Origin: CBDCUW01 sp963734865
Lineage (GTDB): Bacteria; Planctomycetota; Planctomycetia; Pirellulales; Pirellulaceae
Assembly (NCBI GenBank): GCA_963734865.1
Contig: CAVTIV010000014.1
Coordinates: forward strand, 496,001-560,000
DNA: 64,000 nucleotides
Direction of reading: 5' to 3'
The position numbers and the translations under genes are program-made. Position 1 is the first letter of the stretch. Each line of letters starts with the position of its first letter. Positions 57,901 through 64,000 of the stretch are shown here, in pieces. The notes under the pieces were generated by a model that searched no databases, was not told the DNA's origin, and was given only the letters and a program-made list of their open reading frames with translations.

Positions 57901-58306
57901 CGCGGCGCTCGTGATCACCGACCAAAACTTAACGGTCGCCGCGATCGTTGGCTTCATTTCGTTGTGCGGGATCGCCAGCCGCAACGGCATTCTTTTGCTC
58001 AATCATTATCTGCATCTGGTCGAGCACGAAGGTGAATCGTGGACACGCGAAATGGTCGAACGCGCGGGACAAGAACGATTGGCCCCTGTGCTGATGACGG
58101 CATTGACCAGCGGTATCGGTCTGCTGCCGTTGGCGCTGGCCGCGGGCGAGCCGGGAAAAGAGATCCTGTATCCGATTGCCACTGTCATTGTCGGCGGTCT
58201 GTTAACCAGCACGTTGGCCGAGTTCTTCGTTCGCCCGGCACTGTTTTGGGCTGTCGGTCGCAGGGCAGGTGGCCAAATTCTGAAAGATCGTGCACGATCA
58301 CGGTGA
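54986..58306 (+). CDS. HME-type RND efflux pump (CzcA/CusA family)
   Basis: Inner-membrane proton-driven exporter of heavy-metal ions, 1106 residues from the ATG at 54986. The N-terminus LVLAVAVIMFCVGAWQTTRLPIDVFPDLNRP is a typical HME-RND start. The helix-4 proton-relay motif is AIGELVDDAIVDVENIFRRLRENR. Periplasmic porter parts (PGVSQVFTMGGGRMQYQVLVDP, LNATGGYL) and the C-terminal second half (FISLCGIASRNGILLLNHYL) are complete. No obvious Met-rich copper path is visible, so substrate is left open. The ORF begins 78 bases after the adaptor stop. The channel protein of the tripartite pump is not encoded nearby. Confidence 0.93.
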   Translation: MLDKIISFSLHNRLLVLAVAVIMFCVGAWQTTRLPIDVFPDLNRPRVVVITEAPGMAPEEVEALITFPLETAFNGASGVLAVRSSSGIGISVIYVEFDWNTDIYNDRQVVNERLQLASEQLPVGVKPTLAPISSIMGQILMYGMWSEGKKTPAMEVRTLADWVVRQRLLTIPGVSQVFTMGGGRMQYQVLVDPDLLRTFGLAMDDVHRAVSRSNLNATGGYLDDRGANELLVRGLGRVNSLDDLRQVVLAMRDERSITLSDVARIVEAPQVKRGDASAYVRTAEGRIEGGPAVVLTINKQPGSDTRAVDEAIETALEELKVSLPDDIRIANVYSQRSFIDRAIENVIEALCDGGVLVLVILFLFLLNFRTTFITLTAIPLSIIATSCVFAAFGLSINTMTLGGIAVAIGELVDDAIVDVENIFRRLRENRQSGNPRPTLKVVLDASTEVRSSIVFGTAIVVLVFLPLFALEGMEGKLFVPLAMGYVVSLIASLAVSLTVTPALASLLLAGKRVWQIVLPFLAFGISALLVYWVLPRAIHILHLPFGLPGNPLWWAIGVTPLIWMIVQAVELWLGGEEAEEGRLLEGLKGVAGLVIQGSIRFAVPVLGIAALLVVLAGIGLSSLERDFLPPFNEGSVQVNALLIPGTSLAMSNQIGESVERRLLQIENVKTIVRRTGRAELDEHAEGVNVSEMVLEIADGADRETTINEIRSAMEEFPGVVSSTEQPLAHLISHMISGVKAQIGIKLYGDDLDLLRQKADEMRQRIAGIEGLADVLVEQQANIPQLRIELDREALVRYGLQPADVMEMVETAMNGQVVSQVLLGQRTFDLVVRLDEQYREDEQKLRRLAVTLPDGGIIPLDAVAQIYESGGPNTIKREQVRRRIVLQANVSGRGVVDIVGDIKERLAEMELPPGYFLEYGGQFESQKSATRRLAILSLVALTGMFLVLYTLFGNVNFAIQVLVALPTAFIGAVAALVITDQNLTVAAIVGFISLCGIASRNGILLLNHYLHLVEHEGESWTREMVERAGQERLAPVLMTALTSGIGLLPLALAAGEPGKEILYPIATVIVGGLLTSTLAEFFVRPALFWAVGRRAGGQILKDRARSR

Positions 58307-58420
58307 CCACGGCGGATACAATCACGAGCATCGAGGGCGAAGGCGGTCGGTTCGCTGTCATCGGCAATGGCTTCGCTGTCGCCCCTACCAGTTCGAGTAA
58401 CCGTAGCGCAGGACTCGGTG

Positions 58421-60072
58421 ATGTTCCTTCGATCAAACAGGCTCAATCAAGATTTCGCGTTGGCGCAGGGATCTAACTTCATTGGCCGTCTCGACGAGTG
58501 CCAGATCGTATTGGATTCCAGTTCGGTGAGTAAGAGACACTTGGAACTGCGCCCGGCGACACGCAGGTGTTGGTTCGCGATTTGAAGAGTCGTAATGGCA
58601 GCCTGCTGAACGGCCGCGAAATCAAGGGAGTTGGCTGGGTTGAATTGAGAGAGAATGACTGTCTTGACCTTTGCGGCTATGACTTTCGACTGATGCACGA
58701 GAGAGTGCCACGGGAGGATTCGGGTTCGTGCGTTGTTGATGCCGGATCGACCGAATCAAGGCTGACCGGGTCGCGTTCGATCTCGATCACGAAACATCAG
58801 CTCGAAGACTCCCAGCGATTTTCACAGTTGCTGGCGTTGCTCGAAATCACCCGCACCTTGCGCGATGTGTTGCAGGCCGAGGATGTGTTGGAACGAGCTG
58901 TCGCGATGTTGTTCCAAATTTTTCCCGCGGTCGATCGGGCTGCGATTGGATTTATCAAGGACAATGAAGACTTTACGCCCAAGTGGTGGCAACTGCGTGA
59001 TGGCGATCCGGAAAGTGTGATCCGCATTAGCCAGACCATTGTGCGACACTTGGCGGAAACGTCGCAGGCAGTCCTTACCAATGACGCATTGGCGGATTTT
59101 GCGAACGCTGGTAGCGTCCATGCGTTGGCCATGCGGTCGGTCATGTGCGCACCCCTGATCGACGCGGACGAACACGTTTTTGGGCTGATCCATGTTGATG
59201 CTGGCCAGCCCAACATGTTCAACGATCTCGATCTTGAAGTCTTGGCTTCGGTAGCGATGCAACTTGCCTTGGCGATCAATTTCTCACGCTTGCACGCGAT
59301 CGCGGTCGAGGACGCCATTCTGCGCGTCGATGTTAAACAGGCAAGTGCCGTGCAACGACGCTTTTTGCCCGATTCAACCCCGACCATCACTGGCTACGAT
59401 CTGGCCGGTTTTTACCGAGCGGCTCGTCACGTGGGCGGAGACTATATCGATTACATTCCGCTACAGGACGGTCGACTGGCCATCGTGCTGGGCGACGTGG
59501 TCGGCAAAGGTGTGCCCGCTGCGCTGACGATGGTCCAACTCGCTATCGAGACGCGCGCCAGTCTGGACGTCTGTAAAACGCCCAGCCAAGTAATGACCCG
59601 GCTGAATCGCAAGCTCGCCAGTGAATTCATCACGATGGTCGTTTTGCTGTTAGACCCAGCGACCCACACCGTTACGATCGCCAACGCCGGTCATGAGTCG
59701 CCTTTGCTTCGCACCGCGGATGGACTGGTCGATTCGGTCGGCTTCGAGGCCGCCGGTTTTCCGCTGAGCGTCGTCGAGGATTATCCGTACGAAGAATTTT
59801 CCATTCAGCTTTCCCCGGGAGATCGCCTGGTGGTGTTTAGCGATGGCTTTCCCGATGCCGAACACAAACCCAGCGGTCGCCGCTTTGGGTCAGGGCCAAT
59901 CTCGAAGATGCTCGGCGAATTTGACGGCGCGGCAAATGCATTCATCGAGTGCCTGGTCGATCAGGTGGATCAATTCACAGACGGCAGCACCCAGTTCGAT
60001 GATATGTGCATGGTCTGCCTGCGGCGAACGGACGATCGGCCTCAGGGTGATGCTGCGATGTCACCCATTTGA
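58421..60072 (+). CDS. FHA-GAF-PP2C (SpoIIE-type) phosphatase (one frameshift)
   Basis: Signalling Ser/Thr phosphatase. An N-terminal FHA phospho-Thr-binding domain (GRLDECQIVLDSSSVSKRHLEL and LVRDLKSRNGSLLNGREI) is split by a missing base near 58550-58560. A GAF sensor domain (LLALLEITRTLRDVLQAEDVLERAVAML ... DADEHVFGLIHVDA) comes next. The C-terminal PP2C/SpoIIE domain has GGDYIDYIPL, LAIVLGDVVGKGVPAALTM, NAGHESPLL and GDRLVVFSDGFPDA, with the metal-binding Asp residues in place. The ATG at 58421 starts the FHA domain. It follows the RND pump by 115 bases. FHA-linked phosphatases often act on the products of Ser/Thr kinases like the one at the left edge. Confidence 0.88.
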
Positions 60073-60231
60073 GTGCTCATCCGACCAATATGCCGCATGA
60101 GAGAGCGTGTTGACCCAACTCGATCTGCCGGCCAGCACATACAGGCCATCATAGATTTGCCAGCCGGCAATGGGCCACAGGACAACGCCAATGAGGCGAA
60201 CGGCGAGACCGAAAACGGTGGCTGCATTCAT
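60061..60231 (-). CDS. Small hydrophobic membrane protein
   Basis: A 56-residue product starting MNAATVFGLAVRLIGVVLWPIAG, with one membrane helix followed by a short polar end (RSSWVNTLSHAAYWSDEHSNG). The pattern (short N-terminal NxAxxFGLxVRxIG) recurs in small planctomycete membrane proteins as I know them, which raises the chance that it is real. The ribosome site is weak. Its 3' end overlaps the phosphatase stop region on the other strand. Function unknown. Confidence 0.45.
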   Translation of the reverse strand: MNAATVFGLAVRLIGVVLWPIAGWQIYDGLYVLAGRSSWVNTLSHAAYWSDEHSNG

Positions 60232-60368
60232 GAGTACTTTCGTTATGGAAATGTTTCTCGGTAAGGTGTGAACAGCGAAGCGCCGGGACACCGGACATCG
60301 GTGTCTTTTTCAAAGCTCGCTGTTCGCGTTGTGAAAGCAATCGCAGTTCTCGCCGTCCCGTTGGGGCG

Positions 60369-62239
60369 TTATCGCGGAACAATTTGAATCGCGTTGAACA
60401 TCGAATAACCGCTGTCCGCTCGATGGCTGACGATGCTGAGCTCTTTGCCGGCAGTCATTTTGAAATCGAAGCGGACAAATTGCAGGCCTTCGTGAAGCGG
60501 TTTTGTCCGAAAGTCCCAGCTGCCGTCGCTGGCAGTCGATTTGCGGCCGACAACGTGGTTACCGACCTTCACTTCGACATCCGCGTTTTGGTCTGGTGCG
60601 TCGCCATGTGCGAATACATACAGGCGGTACTTCCCTGGGGCAAGATCGAGGACTTTGGTTTCCAGGTCGACACATTGGCAATTGTGGTAGATATAACCGT
60701 GGAAGATTCCCCTCTGGCCGGAAATTCCCCACTCGCCATCGTGACGTGTGATTCGTAGTCTCGCCGTACTTGGGCTGGCGTCACTGAATCGAGTGAAGTC
60801 GACAGCTGTCGTTCCGAGGTCGACAAAATTCCAGATATCCGATGGGCCGCCGGCGATTCCATCGTAGTGGCCAATGCCGGGATCATGCGCGAACACGATA
60901 TTCAAGGATCGTGGAACCTGTTTACCGGGCCGTTGCGGGATCGATGAGAATCTTCCGATGACGCGATCTTCCTCGACGGCTGAACGACGGATTTGGATCG
61001 GTTCTGCTGTTTGCTGTAGACCATCGTCGGTCGGATCGTCGCCGATGATTGCTGAACCGATTGCTGAACCGATTGCTGAACCGATTGCTGTGCGGTGGCT
61101 GACTCGGAAAACGTCAATTCGAGCACTCCGAGTAATGTCGCGATTCCGATGAACGAGCAAACAAGCGAACCGGTTGTTCGGTGACAGACGGGGCGCCGAT
61201 CCGTTGTTTCGTCGAGGATCGCCCTCAACCGCTGTGCAAAACCGCTGTTGTTGGCCATCGAGACGGCGACAACATCGAATGACTTTGCGAACCGGTGCCG
61301 GGCGACCACCAGCATCAGTTGTTCCGCGTAGTCCGAAGCACGGGCGCCATTTCGCACAACCATATCATCGCATGCGCGTTCCCGCTCAACATGCGCACAC
61401 CGCGCGGCGAGCCAAATGATCGGATTGAACCAATAAACGGCACAGGCGATTTGCACAATTGCCTGTGTCAAGCAATCGCGGCGAGCCACGTGAGCGAGTT
61501 CATGCGTCATCGCGCAACGTAGCTGCGTATCATTCCAACGCTCTGCCTCGCCGGGGAGCAGAATCGACGGACGCATGACTCCCCAAGTCATCGGCATCGT
61601 CGGCTGATCGGTTCGCAGCAACGCCACCGAATCTTGATGACCCAGCTCGCGGCGACAGGCCTGAAGCGATTCGAATAATCTTCCATCGGATAGGACGTCG
61701 CAATGTTTGGAAACAGTCCACAATTGAATACGGATCACTGCCAGACGGATCAGCAGCAGCACGACGCCGGCGAGCCACGCCAGATTCAGCAGCGCGGCGG
61801 TGCCGGGCAAAAATGACGATTGTTTCTGCGGCCCGAGGTGTGTTGCCACTGCTACCGACAACTTGTCCGCCCGAGGAATTTTTGCACCTGCGCCCAGTGA
61901 ACTCGTTTGGACGCCAGTCGGTGGTGAGCCGACCAGCGGCGAATCGCCGAACGGCGACTCCTCGATCATTTCGCCGCCCGGTCCGTCAAGTGATGAGGCC
62001 GTGTGACGTTCGATCCCCGTCGCGATTTTCCATTTCGGCACATTGCTGCTAATGATCGGCAACGCCAACGTCGCAGCAATCGCGACCACCCAAGTGCAGT
62101 GACGGACCGCGGCGCTGACGTGTGGCATCAGCTTGGTGGTGACAAATACCGCAACCAGGATCACGGTTGACTTGAGCGTCAGATCAAGAAGGAAATAGGA
62201 TTGCTCAGGCGACCAAAACTGTGCCAATACGTTTGCCAT
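60369..62239 (-). CDS. BlaR1/MecR1-like M56 metalloprotease with C-terminal beta-sandwich domain (one frameshift)
   Basis: Membrane sensor/protease that, in the family, cleaves the partner repressor BlaI. Helices near residues 20-65 and 148-172, zinc motif HELAH at 246-250 and the third ligand in HVERERACDDMV. After the last helix a 12-bp repeat (61047-61090) encodes QQSV units. The frame breaks about here, and the credible tail (VIGRFSSIPQRPG, LNIVFAHDPGIGHYDG, LDLAPGKYRLYVFAHGD, VRFDFKMTAGKELSIVSH) lies in another frame. The 200-residue beta-rich tail resembles carbohydrate- or ligand-binding sandwiches rather than the penicillin-binding domain of BlaR1, so the signal is probably not a beta-lactam. 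It lies three bases after blaI. Confidence 0.85.
61047..61090. repeat. 12-bp tandem repeat, 3.7 copies, in the M56 gene
   Basis: GATTGCTGAACC is repeated at 61047, 61059 and 61071 and partly at 61083, in frame as QQSV units on the minus strand. The unit is a multiple of three, so copy-number change alone would not explain the nearby frame break. Confidence 0.85.
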
Positions 62240-62242
62240 GGT

Positions 62243-62625
62243 CTAGTTCCCTTTCTCTCTTGCTGCTTGAATCAGCTTGGCCATTTCACGGAGTTCCTCG
62301 TCGGTCAAAGTCTCGTCGCCGCTGGCCAATTGTGCCGCAAGCGCCTGTTTGAAAGACCCCTCAAAGAACGTTTGGACAACATGTTTCAATGCGTTGGTGC
62401 CTGCAGGACGCCGCGGTGAACACGGCAGGTAGACAAATTCACGTCCGCGTTTACGCCGCTTGATCAGCGATTTCTCTACCAGAATGCGAAGCATGGTTCG
62501 GATCGCCGTCGGGGTCGGCGCCGGGGCAGATCACTCTGGATCTGCAGAACGGTAGCCTCACCTCGTGAGTAGAGGGCATCCATGATCTGCCGCTGGCGTC
62601 GGCTCAGATCAGCGTGATTTGACAT
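62243..62625 (-). CDS. BlaI/MecI-family transcriptional repressor (one frameshift)
   Basis: Winged-helix repressor that binds DNA as a dimer and is inactivated by the partner M56 protease. The start at 62625 has AAGGAGA 6-12 bases upstream. The N-terminal DNA-binding part reads LSRRQRQIMDALYSRGEATVLQIQSDLP. The second part (APTPTAIRTMLRILVEKSLIKRRKRGREFVYLP) is in the next frame and joins if the C run near 62520-62524 had one more base. The C-terminal dimerisation helices end DEELREMAKLIQAAREKG. The stop is three bases from the M56 start, so the pair is an operon. Without the shift the repressor would be truncated at the wing. Confidence 0.85.
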
Positions 62626-62810
62626 GGATCGGTCTCCTTGGCAGCTCCAACGTACCGCCAAAATTTTAGCGTATCGAAATCTCCAGTCAATCTTCATTCG
62701 AAGCGATCATCGCTTGCTGCGTCTTCAGCACTGCCCAGATGCAGTTGGGGAGGTTGCTTGATTCCGTATCCCTGCTTGATCCGAATCCCTGAGTCCGCGT
62801 CGCGACGCCA

Positions 62811-63044
62811 TTAGCCGCTGGCGTCCGCCGTTCGATCCGGCGGGAAAAGTCGCTCGTCCTCGACCAGAATCTGCAATCCCGTGTTGGGATCGAGCAAGCC
62901 ACGAGCACTGGCGGCCGATTCATCCGCACGAAGAAAGGGGTGTCGAGAGACGAGTAGATCGCAAAATTCATCTGGTTCGACAAATCTGCAGTTGCTACGA
63001 AGGTAGAGGGTTTCCCTGTTGTTCTTGACCATCTGGATCGCCAT
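62811..63044 (-). CDS. Hypothetical 77-residue protein
   Basis: A short open frame with good coding-like composition (FCDLLVSRHPFLRADESAASARGLLDPNTGLQILVEDERLF). It starts at the ATG 63044. A second frame on the same strand (62687-63172) overlaps it completely; I prefer the shorter one because its amino-acid usage is more natural. The partially conserved look of LRADESAASARGLLDPNTG suggests a small cytoplasmic adaptor. No family recognised and no known function. Confidence 0.4.
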   Translation of the reverse strand: MAIQMVKNNRETLYLRSNCRFVEPDEFCDLLVSRHPFLRADESAASARGLLDPNTGLQILVEDERLFPPDRTADASG

Positions 63045-63344
63045 GAAAGATTCAGGAGTAAAAGCGAACCGACAAAATTCCGCGTACCAGACCCTGTGCT
63101 GGGATTGACTGGCGATTTGCGTGGACGATACGCGTCCGATGAGCTAAAATTGAAGCAGACCGTTTCATTCATGGCAACCTAGCTGATGATAGCAATGCGG
63201 GTGAACGCAACGTGCTGAAGTGGTATCGATGACGGCAGGGCAATCGAACAAGAGATGGACGAATGCGTTGGGCGGATTGCGAGCCAATCGCCATTGCCCT
63301 TTGGCGCGTTCGAATGCTCACGAAGGCCGCGAAGGGAGTCAGCG
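63045..63344. other. Non-coding gap, 300 bases
   Basis: No credible gene. It lies between two divergent small genes. GAAGGGAG at 63331-63338 is the ribosome binding site of the next gene. I see no clear promoter boxes or repeats. Confidence 0.45.
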
Positions 63345-63638
63345 ATGAGATTGAGGTCAATTCGACGCGGTGATTGTGTTGTTTTCCGCAAGTGGAAGCA
63401 AAGCACAAGCCCCGGAACACGAGCCCAGCAGATCCATCCGGCGGCGATGGGCGACAATTACCTCTATTCTGTCGAAAAAATCTGGCGGGTGATCGACGTG
63501 CTGGGCAACGGCAATCTGTTGCTTCGCACCCACCGCGGTAAGACGCACGTGATCGACGCGGATGATCCGAATCTGCGGCCGTTGACGCTGATCGATCGGA
63601 TTCGGCATCGCAGCCGGATCACCAGGCTCGAACCGTAA
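63345..63638 (+). CDS. Small basic hypothetical protein, conserved type
   Basis: A 97-residue product from the ATG at 63345, preceded by GAAGGGAG. It reads as a compact beta-barrel-like fold: MRLRSIRRGDCVVFRKWKQS, PGTRAQQIHPAAMGDNYLY, VEKIWRVIDVLGNGNLLLRT and HRGKTHVIDADDPNLRPL. The pattern (short basic start, PGxRAxxIxPA, then VxKxWxVxxV, TxxGKxHxI..DDPNLR) recurs in small proteins of related planctomycetes, as I recall. Function is unknown; an RNA- or DNA-binding role is possible from the basic charge. It precedes the exported protein by about 80 bases. Confidence 0.65.
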   Translation: MRLRSIRRGDCVVFRKWKQSTSPGTRAQQIHPAAMGDNYLYSVEKIWRVIDVLGNGNLLLRTHRGKTHVIDADDPNLRPLTLIDRIRHRSRITRLEP

Positions 63639-63719
63639 AGACAGGCGAATTCGTTCTTTGGCAAGCGTTGAGGATCGCGACGGAAATCGAACCTGCGCCT
63701 AAAGATTCACCTGCTAAGC

Positions 63720-64000
63720 TTGTTGCTGCTTGTGGGGGGCGAGGGGAATCGGCTGAAAGCCGCGGAAATCGAATCGGTTCGTCAGTACAGCGTCGCCGAA
63801 ATCGCATTCACCGGCCCGCATCAGACCGCCTCGGACACTCCCGCCAGGGATCTTCCCTTTGCGGTCACGTTCCGACACGAGAGCGGTTCGCCCGAATTTT
63901 CGGTGCAAGGCTTTTTCGACGGTGACGGCAGCGGCGGTATCGAAGGCAATGTATTCAAGGCGCGCTTCTGCCCGACTCGGCCGGGAAAGTGGACGATCAC
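63720..64000 (+). CDS. Secreted DUF5060-type protein, 5' part only
   Basis: The open frame from 63720 reads LLLLVGGEG, AAEIESVRQYSVAEIAFTGP, LPFAVTFRHESGSPEFSVQGFFDGDG and ends FCPTRPGKWTI at the edge. The pattern (aromatic Tyr, IxFxGP, VTFxHxxG, GFFDGDG, FxPxxPGxW) matches the DUF5060 beta-sandwich that begins many apiosidase-like or polysaccharide-acting secreted enzymes of planctomycetes. The N-terminal leucine run looks like the end of a signal peptide; a G6 run at 63734-63739 or an alternative start may explain the missing ATG. The catalytic part would lie beyond 64000. Confidence 0.7.
   Translation, partial: MLLLVGGEGNRLKAAEIESVRQYSVAEIAFTGPHQTASDTPARDLPFAVTFRHESGSPEFSVQGFFDGDGSGGIEGNVFKARFCPTRPGKWTI

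Noticed and set aside
54986..58306. Copper-specific CusA assignment
   Set aside because: The copper-path methionine clusters are not evident, so only the general HME-RND class is supported.
62243..62625. BlaI/BlaR1 pair as beta-lactam resistance
   Set aside because: No beta-lactamase gene is nearby, and the M56 protein lacks a penicillin-binding domain. BlaI-like pairs are common in planctomycetes.
18105..62625. Programmed ribosomal frameshifting as the explanation of the broken frames
   Set aside because: The breaks lack consistent slippery heptamers and occur in many unrelated genes, so sequence error is simpler.
62687..63172. 161-codon minus-strand frame covering 62811-63044
   Set aside because: Its composition (Ser/Arg/Asn-rich, no helix pattern) is poorer than that of the enclosed 77-codon frame.

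Overview
The window looks like chromosomal DNA of a planctomycete of the Pirellula/Rhodopirellula type. The signs are an ECF sigma factor overlapping a Ser/Thr kinase with WD40 and leucine-rich repeats, a cytochrome-type DUF1549/DUF1553 protein paired with a Tat-exported DUF1501 protein, a complete alternative complex III (ACIII), many weak ribosome binding sites and a moderately GC-rich base composition. I saw no rRNA, tRNA, CRISPR array, integrase or insertion sequence.

Layout. (1) 1-5.9 kb, minus strand: sigma factor and sensor kinase (cut by the left edge), then a short HEAT-repeat protein. (2) 6.0-17.9 kb, plus strand: one respiratory operon, actA-B-C-D-E-F, a small membrane protein, then a caa3-type (A2 family) cytochrome oxidase ctaC-D-E-F. 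Most junctions overlap by a few bases. A convergent minus-strand operon (18.1-20.3 kb) adds a c-type cytochrome, an SCO copper chaperone and two small stress-type proteins. (3) 20.5-47 kb: a stress and membrane-homeostasis island. It holds MprF, a site-2 protease with CBS domains, an APC transporter with a soluble tail, an Nramp metal transporter, a beta-CASP MBL hydrolase, a LOG-family protein, a phosphate acyltransferase, FtsH, a PrsW-like protease, a rhomboid, a VOC protein, a CHASE3 hybrid histidine kinase, a universal stress protein, an NtrC-type regulator, a decayed receiver domain, CsrA, Cu/Zn superoxide dismutase, an NAD(P)H:quinone-type reductase and alpha-glucan phosphorylase. (4) 47.4-47.6 kb: a cluster of hairpins. 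(5) 47.8-51.8 kb: DUF1549/DUF1553 and DUF1501 proteins. (6) 52.1-58.3 kb: a heavy-metal efflux locus with three His-rich exported products and an HME-RND pump. (7) 58.4-62.6 kb: an FHA-GAF-PP2C phosphatase and a BlaI/M56 regulatory pair. (8) 62.8-64 kb: small hypotheticals and the start of a DUF5060-type secreted protein cut by the right edge.

How the genes fit together. ACIII takes electrons from quinol and passes them to cytochrome c and the caa3 oxidase, and SCO loads the CuA site. The island resembles a low-energy or low-oxygen survival module: lipid modification, membrane quality control by four different membrane protease families, acyl-phosphate metabolism, glycogen breakdown and metal and oxidative-stress proteins, under two-component and CsrA control. 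The metal locus probably captures and exports divalent or copper-type cations.

Caution: at least thirteen otherwise well-conserved genes are broken by single-base frame changes, several of them in short G/C runs. This density points to uncorrected indels in the assembly rather than biology. I give the reconstructed full spans for these genes and the approximate position of each shift.
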